DNA of 64,000 nucleotides from Pseudomonas lactucae (GCF_016937615.1 NZ_JAFHKI010000016.1:1-64000), one strand, 5' to 3'; shown: positions 27,154 to 36,702, counted from the first letter of the stretch. The notes: generated from the sequence alone by a model not told the origin. Numbers and translations are program-made.

Positions 27154-28409
27154 ACCCGATGGTCATTGAGCCCACCGTTGACGCCGCACAGGTCGACCAG
27201 TACCTGCGCCAGCACGTTAACTCGGGCTACGCACGCCTCGCCTCACTGATGAACCTGCCGATCGAGCAATCCAGCCGTGGCGTCTACATTTATGACGACC
27301 AGGGCCGCCAGTACCTGGACGCCGGCGGCTATGGCGTGTTTTTCCTCGGCCACGGCCACCCGGTGGTCGTGGAAGCGGTCACTCGGCAACTGCAGCAAAA
27401 CGCCCTGGCCAGCAAGCTGTTGCTCAACCCGCAACAGGCCTTGGCCGCGCATGCCCTGGCCGCGCAGTGCCCGGGTAATCTGGACTATGTGTTCTTTTGC
27501 AACTCGGGCGCCGAGGCTACTGAAGCCGGCTTGAAACTCGCCCGCCTCAACGGCTGCCGCCGCACGCTGTCAACCCTCGGCGGCTTCCACGGCAAGACCC
27601 TCGGCGCCCTCGCCGTCACCGGCCGCGAAAGCTACCGCGAGCCGTTCAGTGGGTTGCTCAGCGACAGCGAGTTCGTGCCGTTCGGCGACAGCGACGCACT
27701 GGAACAGCAACTGCGCGCATCACCGGACAAGGCCTGCGTGATCCTCGAACCGATCCAGGCCGAAGCCGGGGTGATCCTGCCGCCATCGGGCTACCTCAGA
27801 CGCGTGCGCGAACTGTGCGATCAATATGGTGCGGTGCTCATTATCGACGAGATCCAGTCCGGCCTGGGCCGCACCGGCTTCTGGTGGGGCTGCGATCTGG
27901 AACAGGTAGTGCCCGACATCATGCTGGTGGGTAAAAGCCTGTCCGGGGGTTGCGTGCCGGTCAGTGCGATGGTCGCCAGCCCCGCGATCTACGCGCCCTT
28001 CAACCGCAACCCCACGGTCCATACCTCGACCTTCGGCGCCAACCCGCTGGCCATGGCGGCGGTGCAGGCCACGCTGCAAGTCATGGTGCAGGAAGACCTG
28101 GTGGCGCGTGCCCGGTTGCTGGGCCAGGACCTGCACGCCCGCTTCAGCGCATTGTTGCAGCAACGGGGCTGGACCGAGCGCGTCGTGCTGCGCAGTGCCG
28201 GTTTGCTGCTGGGTTTTGAATTCGCCGACGCCTCAATCACCGCCAACATGGTCATGGCCCTGATCGAGCAGCGAATCATCGTCTGCCATTCGCTCAATGA
28301 CCACAGGGTGCTAAGGCTCACGCCGTCGCCGCTGCTGACCGCCCAGGACTGCAACTGGTTGATCGAAGGTTTCGCCCAGGCGCTGACCACCTCAATGCCC
28401 CCCCTTTGA
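27150..28409 (+). CDS. Class III PLP-dependent aminotransferase
   Basis: A 419-residue fold-type I aminotransferase. Diagnostic segments are GGYGVFFLGHGHPVVVEAV, FFCNSGAEATEAGLKLARL, the cofactor Asp in LIIDEIQSGLGRTG, and the PLP lysine in MLVGKSLSGGCVPVSAMVA. Family members aminate aldehydes or omega-keto groups. The ATGA overlap with the preceding reductase gene supports sequential action on one intermediate. The product of the pair would be a primary amine if the reductase yields an aldehyde. Confidence 0.9.
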   Translation: MNPMVIEPTVDAAQVDQYLRQHVNSGYARLASLMNLPIEQSSRGVYIYDDQGRQYLDAGGYGVFFLGHGHPVVVEAVTRQLQQNALASKLLLNPQQALAAHALAAQCPGNLDYVFFCNSGAEATEAGLKLARLNGCRRTLSTLGGFHGKTLGALAVTGRESYREPFSGLLSDSEFVPFGDSDALEQQLRASPDKACVILEPIQAEAGVILPPSGYLRRVRELCDQYGAVLIIDEIQSGLGRTGFWWGCDLEQVVPDIMLVGKSLSGGCVPVSAMVASPAIYAPFNRNPTVHTSTFGANPLAMAAVQATLQVMVQEDLVARARLLGQDLHARFSALLQQRGWTERVVLRSAGLLLGFEFADASITANMVMALIEQRIIVCHSLNDHRVLRLTPSPLLTAQDCNWLIEGFAQALTTSMPPL

Positions 28410-28424
28410 ATGGAGATTCTCCCC

Positions 28425-28868
28425 ATGCAAGAAGTCAACGTGCAGGCCCATATTCCTCATGCCTGCGCAGATGAAGTGTTTGCCGTGATCAGCGATTTCA
28501 GCAACTACGAAGAACTCTGCGAATCGGTGCGCAACATCACCATCAACAAGGTCAGCGAGCAGGTGTCGTTCACCTCGTGGGAGGTCAACTTCCACAGCGG
28601 CATCCTCAAGTGGCAGGAGCGTGACACCTTCAATGCCGACACCCGGGAGATTCATTTCGAGCAAATGGCCGGCGATGTCGATCACTTCTCCGGCACCTGG
28701 CACGTCTTGCCGGACGGCAAGGACGCGATCATCACCTTTAAATCACGCTTCGACCTGGGCCTGCCAATGCTCGCGGACATGCTCGACCCCGTGGCCAAAC
28801 AAGCCATCCGGGACAATATCCACTCGATCATCACCGGCCTGTTTCCGGCGAGCTATTTGAAGGCCTGA
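28425..28868 (+). CDS. SRPBCC (polyketide cyclase/START-like) protein
   Basis: A 147-residue single-domain protein with the helix-grip START-like pattern: VNVQAHIPHACADEVFAVISDFSNYEELCESVRNITI at the N-terminus, DVDHFSGTWHVLPDGKDAIITFKSRFDLGLPM in the sheet, and a long C-terminal helix. Such proteins bind hydrophobic ligands and some act as aromatases or cyclases. The ATG at 28425 follows a GGAG site by 9 bases. It may carry or cyclise the lipid-like intermediate of this cluster. No catalytic residue can be named. Confidence 0.78.
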   Translation: MQEVNVQAHIPHACADEVFAVISDFSNYEELCESVRNITINKVSEQVSFTSWEVNFHSGILKWQERDTFNADTREIHFEQMAGDVDHFSGTWHVLPDGKDAIITFKSRFDLGLPMLADMLDPVAKQAIRDNIHSIITGLFPASYLKA

Positions 28869-28871
28869 GCC

Positions 28872-30014
28872 ATGTCACTGTCATTGCTAAACCGCTCACG
28901 CGCCCTGCTTCAACGCTACGCACCAGGTTTTGACGAGCGCCTGGCAGCCATCCCCTGCGCCGAACGCGAAACGCCCCAGAGCGACGTCATCGCCCTGTTC
29001 AAGCGACATGGCCCGGTAGGCTTATTGGTCAACCCTGCAGCGGGCGGGCTGGGTGCGGACATCTTCGACGCGATGCATGTACAGATCGCCCTGGGAGCCC
29101 GATCGCCCTCGCTGGCGGTAGCGAGCACCATGCACCAGTTTTCCGTGGCGAGCTTGTTGGCACTCACGCAAAACGGCGGCGGCGCCGAAGGTCTGTTGCT
29201 GGCGGCCGTCGCACAAAATCGCTTACTGCTGTCTTCGGGGTTTGCCGAAGGCACTTCAGGGGCGGGCATCCTTGACTCGGCGATGCAGGCGGTGCACACC
29301 CCGGAAGGGGTATTGCTCAGCGGCAGCAAAAAGCCCTGCTGCCTCGGGCAGTCGATGGACCTGCTCACCGCCAGCTACATCCGCCAGACCCCGAATGGCG
29401 AAGAGCTGATGGTCGCATTGATTCCTGCCACGGCACCCGGCATCAGCCGTAGCGCCTTCTGGCAGAACAGCGCGTTGGCCGCCGCGGAAAGTATCGAAGT
29501 GCGCCTCAACGAAGTCCTGGTACCCGAGCGCATGCTGTTTTCCGCAGGCTATACACACCTGCTGGGTGACGTGCAGACCGTGGGCTTTATCTGGTTCGAA
29601 CTGTTGATTTGCGCCTCCTATGTCGGGGCCTGCGCTGGTCTGATCGAGTCGGTGACAAACGCCGCACGCTGGACCGCGCATCACCGCGTGGACCTGGCGG
29701 CCGACCTGCAATTGGCGATCAGCGCGCTGGAAGGCGCCGCCCTGGATATCGAGCGTAACCCGCAGGACTTGCCGAACGTGCTGGCCCGTCTGCTGCTGGT
29801 GCGCTATGGCATCGAACAGCGGCTTGCCCAGCTCTCCGACCAGGCCCACGCCATGCTGGGCGGGATGGCGTTCATCACCAGCAACCTGAGTTCCAACGGG
29901 TTGATGGCCTGCCGCGGCTTGCAGTTCCATCCGCCGGCGAAGATCTCGATGGCGACCCACCTCAACACCTACTTGTCCGACTCAACCTTCAGCATGACCG
30001 GAACGCACTCATGA
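28872..30014 (+). CDS. Acyl-CoA dehydrogenase-like flavoprotein
   Basis: A 380-residue protein with the three-part ACAD layout: helical N-terminus (VGLLVNPAAGGLGADIFDAMHVQIALGARSPSLAVASTMHQFSV), a middle sheet (SGSKKPCCLGQSMDLLTASYI) and a C-terminal helical bundle (ALEGAALDIERNPQDL). The usual catalytic Glu near the C-terminal helix is not evident in GGMAFITSNLSSN, so it may be a monooxygenase-like or otherwise altered member. It overlaps the following SDR by 4 bp. It could desaturate or oxidise an acyl intermediate tied to the other enzymes here. Confidence 0.75.
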   Translation: MSLSLLNRSRALLQRYAPGFDERLAAIPCAERETPQSDVIALFKRHGPVGLLVNPAAGGLGADIFDAMHVQIALGARSPSLAVASTMHQFSVASLLALTQNGGGAEGLLLAAVAQNRLLLSSGFAEGTSGAGILDSAMQAVHTPEGVLLSGSKKPCCLGQSMDLLTASYIRQTPNGEELMVALIPATAPGISRSAFWQNSALAAAESIEVRLNEVLVPERMLFSAGYTHLLGDVQTVGFIWFELLICASYVGACAGLIESVTNAARWTAHHRVDLAADLQLAISALEGAALDIERNPQDLPNVLARLLLVRYGIEQRLAQLSDQAHAMLGGMAFITSNLSSNGLMACRGLQFHPPAKISMATHLNTYLSDSTFSMTGTHS

Positions 30015-30838
30015 ACCTGCTCGGAAAAATCATTGTTATCACCGGTACCGCACGCGGCCTGGGGTTTGCGGCAGCCTGCAAGCTCAAGCAACAAGGCGCC
30101 ACGGTGATTGGTATCGACATCCTCGCGCCGCAAGACGACGGGTTGCTGGACGCGTTTTATCAAGTCGACCTGTGCGACCGTCACGCCCTGGCCACCGTGA
30201 TCGGCGCCATCAGCACCGATTTCGGTGACATCGACATCCTGGTCAATAACGCCGGCACCCTGACCCTGGAACGTGGCGAAACCGGGGTCACCGCTGAGGT
30301 GACCCGCGCGGTCGATGTCAATCTGTTCGCGCCCTGGCAACTGGTCTCGGGGTTCCTGCCGGGGTTGCTGCGCAAGCGCGGCAAAGTGGTCAACGTGTCC
30401 TCACTGTTTGCATTGGTGAATGCGCCCTACGTGGCCGCCTACGCCGCCAGCAAACGCGCGCTGAGCGCTTATTCGGACGTGTTGCGCATGCAGTACCGCG
30501 GGGAACTTGACGTGGTCACGGTGTACCCGGGGTTCATCGACACGGCGATCCACTTGCCGGCGCAGCGTGTGGGCCTGTCGGTCAAGCGCCTGGTGACGTT
30601 CAAGTGGGGCGACAAGACCCTGCTGTCCCTCGAAGAAAAACTCGATGCGGCCGCTGGCGGCCTGGTGCGCGCCTGCCAGAAAAATGGCCTGCGCAACCGT
30701 GGGCTGACGTTCATGGGCACGCTGGCCATGTACACCGCGCGCAGTATGCCAAGCGTGGTCGATGCCTTTATCGCCCTGCGCCTGCGCACGCTCACGCGTG
30801 GCGGCCATCTGGTGCTCAACCCTGAACTGATCGAGTAA
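30011..30838 (+). CDS. Short-chain dehydrogenase/reductase
   Basis: A 275-residue classical SDR: cofactor motif ITGTARGLGFAAACKLK at about residues 10-26, NNAGTLTLE, the catalytic Ser in VVNVSSLFALV and YAASKRALSAYSDVLR with the Tyr/Lys pair. The start ATG overlaps the ACAD stop. It is probably a keto- or aldehyde-reducing step in the same pathway. The 35-residue C-terminal extension (LTFMGTLAMYTARSMPSVVDAFIALRLR) is amphipathic and could touch the membrane. Confidence 0.86.
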   Translation: MNLLGKIIVITGTARGLGFAAACKLKQQGATVIGIDILAPQDDGLLDAFYQVDLCDRHALATVIGAISTDFGDIDILVNNAGTLTLERGETGVTAEVTRAVDVNLFAPWQLVSGFLPGLLRKRGKVVNVSSLFALVNAPYVAAYAASKRALSAYSDVLRMQYRGELDVVTVYPGFIDTAIHLPAQRVGLSVKRLVTFKWGDKTLLSLEEKLDAAAGGLVRACQKNGLRNRGLTFMGTLAMYTARSMPSVVDAFIALRLRTLTRGGHLVLNPELIE

Positions 30839-30848
30839 GCCGTCGCCA

Positions 30849-31808
30849 ATGGCCAGCCACCTGCACCCCAAGCCCCAGCTGCGCCTCGACCGTGCCTTGT
30901 TCAAGGCCCGGCCGAGAGAGTCCTTGCTGATCATCGCCTACGCCTTGTGCCTGTACCTGCTGCCACTCGCGCTGTTTGTGTGGGTGGCGAACACAGCCTC
31001 ACCCTTGTGGGTGGCGGTGTGTTCGCCGCTGGTGGTATTGGCCGGATACGGGCTGTTTCTGCAAGCGATCCTCGGGCATGAAGGTTTCCACTTCAACCTG
31101 AGTGAAAACCCCCTGCACAGCTGCTACCTGGGCATTGCCACCAGTGCGTTGCTGCCGGGGTTCTGTGTGACCGGTTACTTCGTGGACCATTGGCAACACC
31201 ATCGTTACAGCAACAGCGAGAAGGACCCGGACTATCGGCTCTTTTCGCGCTACCACACGCTGGCAAGCCGCATCACCCTGTCGCGCTTGATGGCCACCCT
31301 GAGCTATATGCAGGCCACCTGGCGCCTGGCGTTCGGGCCACTGAGCACGCCCTCGCCACTGCCGTTGAGCGCGGTTCAGGTGCAACGTCTGGCCCGCTGC
31401 AATATCGCCTGCCAGGCTGGCTGGCTCGGCGTTTACGGGCTGGCCATGTGGCGTGTCGACGGGCTGTTGCTGGGGTTTTCCCTGAGCCTGGCGATGGCGT
31501 TTCTGATCTCGGCGGTCAATGCCTATCAGGAACATGCTTTCGACGCAGGCCATCAACTGCCACCCGCGCGTTCACGGACCTCACGCCTCAACACCTGGCT
31601 GCACGCCGGCTCGAACTTCCACCTGGAGCATCATTTTTACCCCGCGGTACCGTGCTGGCGACTGCCCAAGGTACACCGCCAGCTGCTGGACGCGGGGTGG
31701 TACGCAGATCGGCAATACCTGCTGGAAAAGCACTTCGTCCGGTCTTTCCGATACGCGTCCAGTCGCCACCCCTACCGTGGAAACACGGTCAGCGACACAC
31801 ACCCTTAA
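30849..31808 (+). CDS. Membrane fatty acid desaturase
   Basis: A 319-residue integral membrane diiron desaturase/hydroxylase. All three histidine boxes are present: HEGFH at 77-81, HWQHH at 114-118 and HLEHH at 258-262, with hydrophobic segments around 27-75, 95-112 and 190-225. It would introduce a double bond or hydroxyl into an acyl chain using O2. Its presence argues that the cluster's product has a fatty chain. It is 10 bp after the SDR stop, in the same operon. Confidence 0.88.
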   Translation: MASHLHPKPQLRLDRALFKARPRESLLIIAYALCLYLLPLALFVWVANTASPLWVAVCSPLVVLAGYGLFLQAILGHEGFHFNLSENPLHSCYLGIATSALLPGFCVTGYFVDHWQHHRYSNSEKDPDYRLFSRYHTLASRITLSRLMATLSYMQATWRLAFGPLSTPSPLPLSAVQVQRLARCNIACQAGWLGVYGLAMWRVDGLLLGFSLSLAMAFLISAVNAYQEHAFDAGHQLPPARSRTSRLNTWLHAGSNFHLEHHFYPAVPCWRLPKVHRQLLDAGWYADRQYLLEKHFVRSFRYASSRHPYRGNTVSDTHP

Positions 31809-31855
31809 TTTCCCACTGTATTTCCCGCCTGAACCTTCAGGCCGCAGGAGCACGC

Positions 31856-32671
31856 ATGTCTTTTGATATCGATAGCCACATTGAAACCGAGCGCGAGCAG
31901 CTGTTCGGTCACCCGTTGTTTGCAAATATCCGCACCGTGGAAGACGTGCGCACACTGATGGAATTTCATGTGTTCGCCGTATGGGACTTCATGACCCTGC
32001 TCAAGCGCATCCAGCGCGACCTCACCTGTGTGGAGTTGCCCTGGGTGCCGCCGGTACACATCACCGCCGCCCGCCTGATCAATGAAATCGTGGTCGGTGA
32101 AGAAACCGACGAACACCCCGACGGTGGTTTTATCAGCCACCTGGACCTGTACCTCACGGCCATGGATGAAATCGGCGCCGACAGCACCGTATTCCGCCGC
32201 TTCCTTGCCGCCATCCAAGCCAGGGTGCCCCTGGCAAAGGCGCTCAACGACCCGGGTATTCCAACGGCCGCCAAGGTGTTCATGTGCCAGACCCTTGATG
32301 TTGCACAACACGGCACTACCGAAGCGGTGCTGGCGTACTTTTTCTTTGGTCGCGAAGACATCATCCCCGACATGTTTGGGCGGCTGCTGTCGCAATGGTC
32401 GGTCAGTGAAAACGATGTACCGATGCTCACGTACTACCTCAAGCGCCACATCGAGATGGATGGTGACGAACACGGCCCGGCAGCCAAGCGCATCATCGCC
32501 GAAATTGTCACCACCCCCGCGCAACACCTGCACATGGTCGAAAGCGCCAGGACCGCGATCAACTCGCGCATTGACCTGTGGAATGGCGTGCACCAGTTCC
32601 TGCTGGACAAGGCCCGGCCCACTGCGAACCGTCCAGTGCGTGAGGTCGAAACAGTTTCCGAGCCTGCTTGA
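31856..32671 (+). CDS. DUF3050 protein (heme-oxygenase-like helical fold)
   Basis: A 271-residue all-helical protein matching the DUF3050 family pattern, especially LMEFHVFAVWDFMTLLK near the N-terminus and YLKRHIEMDGDEHGP at 194-208. Helix positions place E36/H38 and E82/E83 early and H198, D202 and H206 late. This resembles the ligand distribution of heme-oxygenase-like non-heme diiron oxidases, but family membership in that group is inference. The ATG at 31856 has GCAGGAG 6 bases upstream; the open frame further upstream to 31190 lies under the desaturase gene and is not used. It is an oxygenase candidate for the pathway. Confidence 0.78.
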   Translation: MSFDIDSHIETEREQLFGHPLFANIRTVEDVRTLMEFHVFAVWDFMTLLKRIQRDLTCVELPWVPPVHITAARLINEIVVGEETDEHPDGGFISHLDLYLTAMDEIGADSTVFRRFLAAIQARVPLAKALNDPGIPTAAKVFMCQTLDVAQHGTTEAVLAYFFFGREDIIPDMFGRLLSQWSVSENDVPMLTYYLKRHIEMDGDEHGPAAKRIIAEIVTTPAQHLHMVESARTAINSRIDLWNGVHQFLLDKARPTANRPVREVETVSEPA

Positions 32672-32700
32672 CACCGACGCGCAACGACAGGGAGTACCAC

Positions 32701-33768
32701 ATGACCAAAGGCAAGCTGATAAAACTGACGCTATGCGTCGTCGTGGTCGGCGGGTTGCTGCTACTGGGCTGGCAACGCTGGCAGTATTCCAGCACCTACG
32801 TGAGTACCGACAATGCGGAACTGGACGGGGTGATCATCCCGGTGCGGGCCAGGCTGTCGGGCGTAGTGATCAGTGTGCCGGTGATGGACAACGTCACGGT
32901 ACAAAGCGGTGACCTGCTATTTCAGATTCGCGACAGCGAATATCAGTACCAGCTGCAGCAGCGCGAAGCGCAATGGCAAGCGCTGCTTGCGGCCGCCGGA
33001 CGCGCGGGCGCTCCGGGCGCGTTGGACAGCCAGATTCTCGGTGCGATTGCCATGCGCCAGGCCGCGCAGGCGGCCCTGGCTCAGTCGAGCGCCAACCTTG
33101 AGCAGGCGCGCAACGACTACCAGCGTGCCCGTCGCCTGGGTGCGCAGGGCGTGCTGAGCACTCAGGACCAGGAGGTGGCCAAGGCGCGTTTCGACGCCCT
33201 CAGCCATGCCCAGGAAGTGGCGCGCAGTAATGTCCAGGCCGCCGCCCAAAGCACCCTCGCCAACAAGGCCGAGCTCAAGGTGCAGGACTATCGGATCGCG
33301 GTCGCGCAAGCCGAGCTGGAACAAGCCAGGATCAAGCTCAACGACACCCGCCAGACCGCGCCGGTGCGCAGCATTGTCTCGAAAAAAGAGGTGGAGCCCG
33401 GCCAGTTCGTGGTTGCCGGGCAAAAGCTCATGAGCCTGATCGCCACCGACCCGCTGTGGATTATCGCCAACTTCAAAGAGACCCAGGTGGGTCGCGTGCG
33501 TGTCGGCCAGAATGCCCGCGTCACGGTGGACGCATTCCCCGGGCGCGCCTTCGACGGCGTCGTCGAAAGCCTGGCACCGGCCACCGGGGCGAAGTTCTCA
33601 TTGCTGCCCCAGGAGAATGCCACGGGCAACTTCACCAAGGTGGTGCAGCGTGTGCAGGTACGCATCGCGCTCACCGGTGTGCCCGATGACTACAGGGCGC
33701 TGTTGAGCCCGGGCATGAGCGCCTTTGTCGAAGTCGCCACACCCCACAATGCCAGCCAGACGCTATGA
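32701..33768 (+). CDS. HlyD/EmrA-type membrane fusion protein
   Basis: A 355-residue periplasmic adaptor. One N-terminal membrane anchor (LTLCVVVVGGLLLLGWQRW, about residues 8-26) is followed by a lipoyl half (YVSTDNAELDGVIIPVRARLSGVV), a long alpha-hairpin coiled coil (about 90-190), the second lipoyl half (TAPVRSIVSKKEVEPGQFVVAGQKLMSL) and a beta barrel. It overlaps the EmrB-like gene by 4 bp. With that transporter and the TolC-like protein it would form an export complex for the cluster product. Confidence 0.9.
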   Translation: MTKGKLIKLTLCVVVVGGLLLLGWQRWQYSSTYVSTDNAELDGVIIPVRARLSGVVISVPVMDNVTVQSGDLLFQIRDSEYQYQLQQREAQWQALLAAAGRAGAPGALDSQILGAIAMRQAAQAALAQSSANLEQARNDYQRARRLGAQGVLSTQDQEVAKARFDALSHAQEVARSNVQAAAQSTLANKAELKVQDYRIAVAQAELEQARIKLNDTRQTAPVRSIVSKKEVEPGQFVVAGQKLMSLIATDPLWIIANFKETQVGRVRVGQNARVTVDAFPGRAFDGVVESLAPATGAKFSLLPQENATGNFTKVVQRVQVRIALTGVPDDYRALLSPGMSAFVEVATPHNASQTL

Positions 33769-35282
33769 GGTCTCCCTACCTGATTGCGTTCACCGTCACG
33801 CTGGTGTCGATGATGGAGTTGCTCGATGTCACCATCGTCAACGTGGCGATTCCCAGCCTGATGGGCACCTACGGTGCGTCGGTCGATGAGATTTCCTGGG
33901 TCTCCACCGGTTACGTGGTGGCTAACGTGGTGATTCTGCCGGTGAGTGGCTGGCTGTCGGCGTGGTTTGGGCGGCGTACTTATTACCTGGTATCGACCGC
34001 GCTCTTCGTCCTGGCGTCCCTGGGTTGCGCGATGTCTGCAGAGCTCTGGCAACTGGTCGCGTTCCGGGTGCTGCAAGGCCTGGCGGGCGGCGGTTTGCTG
34101 GGGATTTCCCAGGCGATCATCTACGACGTATTCCCCAAGGAAAAGGTCAGCAGCGGCATGGCGCTGTACGGCGTGGGCGTGATGATGGGGCCGACCCTGG
34201 GTCCCACCGTCGGTGGGTATCTGATCGACACATTGTCGTGGCATTGGATTTTCCTGATCAACCTGCCCATCGGTGCCGTGGCCTTGCTGCTGTGCTGGCT
34301 GTGTATCAGCGACTCGCCCAACGAGCAAAAACCCACCAGCGTCGACTACAGCGGCTTCTGCTTGCTGGCTCTGGGCGTCGGCAGCCTGCAGATCCTGCTG
34401 GAGCGCGGCGAACATTGGGACTGGATGGCGTCCAACTGGACCGTCGCCTGCCTGTTGCTCAGCAGCTTCAGCCTGGTGGGCTTTTTCTGGTGGGAGCGGC
34501 GTGTGGCCAACCCGATCGTCAACGTCGCGCTATTCCAGAACCGCGAGTTCCTGATGGGGTGCATCTGTGCGTTTTGCGTGGGCTTCGGGCTGTACAGCAC
34601 CTTGTTCATGGTGCCGCTGTTCCTGCAGACCCTGTTGGCACAAAGCGCGTACCAGAGCGGGCTGGTGATTTTTCCGGGGGCAGTGGCCAGCGCCATCAGC
34701 ACGCTGGTGATCGGCAAACTGTCCCAGGAAAACAGGATCGACGAGCGCGTGTTCGTCACCCTGGGCATCGTCATGTACTGCTATGCGATGTTCCTGCACA
34801 CCCAGTTCACCCTCGACAGTAACCCGGGCACGCTTTACTGGCCCCTGGTGATCCGCGGCCTGGGCCTGGGCATGATCTTCGTGCCGCTGACCAACCTGGC
34901 AATGCGTCGCCTGCCGCTGACACTGATCTCCGGCGCCTCGGGTGTACTGAACCTGATGCGCCAACTGGGCGGCAGCGTTGGCATCGCCATCGCCGCCACC
35001 TTGCTCACGCGGTTCTCGTGGGAGCGCTACCGCCTGCTATCCGAACATGTCACCGAATCCAGCCTCGTCGCCAGCGGCTGGGGAGGCGTGGAAACCGACC
35101 CGCTGTTTCTCTCCCTGGGCCTGGCGAGCCATCAACAAGCCGTAGCCCTGATGCCTTACCTGCAAGCGCGCGAACAAGGGCAAATGCTGGCATTCAGCAT
35201 GTTGTTCGGCACATTGGGAGCCGTGATGGCTATCGGTATCCCCATGGTGCTGATGATGCGCAGAAGCCCCCCCAGTCGATAA
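33765..35282 (+). CDS. DHA2-family MFS transporter (EmrB/QacA type)
   Basis: A 505-residue transporter with about 14 hydrophobic segments. The DHA2 motif D1 (TLVSMMELLDVTIVNVAIPSLM) is at the N-terminus, GWLSAWFGRRTYYL in loop 2-3, and motif C-like GVGVMMGPTLGPTVGG in helix 5. It is a proton-driven drug or metabolite exporter that pairs with the EmrA-like adaptor immediately upstream (ATGA overlap). It is probably self-resistance or product export for the biosynthetic genes. Confidence 0.92.
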   Translation: MRSPYLIAFTVTLVSMMELLDVTIVNVAIPSLMGTYGASVDEISWVSTGYVVANVVILPVSGWLSAWFGRRTYYLVSTALFVLASLGCAMSAELWQLVAFRVLQGLAGGGLLGISQAIIYDVFPKEKVSSGMALYGVGVMMGPTLGPTVGGYLIDTLSWHWIFLINLPIGAVALLLCWLCISDSPNEQKPTSVDYSGFCLLALGVGSLQILLERGEHWDWMASNWTVACLLLSSFSLVGFFWWERRVANPIVNVALFQNREFLMGCICAFCVGFGLYSTLFMVPLFLQTLLAQSAYQSGLVIFPGAVASAISTLVIGKLSQENRIDERVFVTLGIVMYCYAMFLHTQFTLDSNPGTLYWPLVIRGLGLGMIFVPLTNLAMRRLPLTLISGASGVLNLMRQLGGSVGIAIAATLLTRFSWERYRLLSEHVTESSLVASGWGGVETDPLFLSLGLASHQQAVALMPYLQAREQGQMLAFSMLFGTLGAVMAIGIPMVLMMRRSPPSR

Positions 35283-35304
35283 TTTTTTCAGTGGAGCACA
35301 CCCC

Positions 35305-36647
35305 TTGCGTATTCCAGGCCTGCCTCTCAAAACCACCACCCTGCTCACGCCCCTGTGCTGGCTGGCCCTCGCCTGCGGGTCCGCACAGGCATCGGCAAAT
35401 GACTTGTATCACCTGTACCAAAAGGCGTTGACCCACGACATGCGATTCGCCGCCGCCCAGGCCCAGCAATTGGCCACGGCGGAAAAGGAACCGCAAAGCC
35501 GTGCCAACCTGCTGCCGGACCTGTCCGTCACCGGCGGCGCGGCCTGGGTCGATGCCGAAGATTCGTCCGACTACCACCGCAATCGCAATAACACCAATGC
35601 CTATGCCGTAGTCCTCACACAACCCCTGCTGCGCTGGCAGAACGTAATCGCCCACGACCAGAGCAAGCTGTTGATCAGTGCTAGTGAGGTACACACCGAA
35701 CAGGCGCGCCAGGACCTGATGCTGCGCGTCGCCCGCGCTTATTTCGACGTACTGCTCAATCAGGAACTCTTGCATACCCACACGCAACAATTGCAAACGC
35801 TGCGCGAGAGCCAGGCTCGCAGCAAGCGGCTGCTGGCCGACGGCGCCACCACCGCCAACGCGCTCGCGCAGGTACAGGCCAAGTATGACCAGGCATTCGC
35901 CGAACAGATTGCCACGCGTGGTGCACTGGATATCGCCAACGAAACGCTCACCCAATTGACCGCCGCACAGGCCCGGCCGTGGTCAGATAAAGAGCTGCAG
36001 TTCAGTGCCCCAGTGCCCGCGGCCATCGGGGATTGGGCTAACAGTGCGCAACAGGGAAACCTCGCCGTACAGGCCGCGCAGATTGCCCAGCGCCTGGCCG
36101 AAATGGACATCGACAAGGAACGGGCCGGTCACTTGCCGACCCTTGATCTGATCGCCGCCCATGGCCGTTTCGCCTCGGTCGGCGGTGAAGTGTACGATGT
36201 TACGCTGCCGGAGAATCGCTATAACCAGACCGTGGTGGGGGTCAAACTGAGCGTCCCGCTCTACGGCGGCGCCGCACCAGCAGCCGCGTGCGTGAAGCCC
36301 ACGCGCTGCAAAGCAAGGCGGCCGATGAGGTGGAAGATGCGCGCCGCAGCGCCGGGCTGATGGCACGCCAGGCCTATCTGCAAGTGACCAACGGCATGAG
36401 CCAATACCAGGCACTCAAGCAGGCACTCAACTCCAGCCAGATCAACCTCGCCTCCGTGACCCACGGCTTCGAGGCCGGCTCACGTATCAACACCGACGTA
36501 CTGGATGCCCGGCAGAAAGTCACCGATACCCAGCAACGCCTCGCCCAACAGCGCTATGCCATTCTGATGGCCCAATTGCACCTGTTGGCATCGACCGGCA
36601 ACCTGAGCGACGTGCGCCTGCGTGATTTCAGCAACACACTGAACTGA
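35305..36647 (+). pseudogene. TolC family outer membrane efflux protein, frameshifted
   Basis: An outer-membrane channel of the tripartite exporter. A signal peptide is visible (LLTPLCWLALACGSAQASA), then the TolC repeat helices (ANDLYHLYQKALTHDMRFAAAQAQ; YAVVLTQPLLRWQNVIAHDQSK). The frame is lost near 36268 after LSVPLYGG and resumes as RTSSRVREAHALQSKAADEVEDARRSAGL through the stop at 36647. One missing G in the GGCGGC run explains this; with it the protein is about 447 residues, normal for TolC. It starts at TTG 35305 with TGGAG upstream. It is likely intact in the organism if the shift is an error. Confidence 0.86.
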
Positions 36648-36702
36648 TAAATAGAGCGCTGGGGGGCCACTCCAAACCAGCCAACCGGACGGGAAGCATC
36701 CG

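Noticed and set aside
31190..31855. Upstream extension of the DUF3050 frame
   Set aside because: It lies entirely inside the desaturase coding sequence; the ATG at 31856 has a good ribosome site and begins the family sequence.
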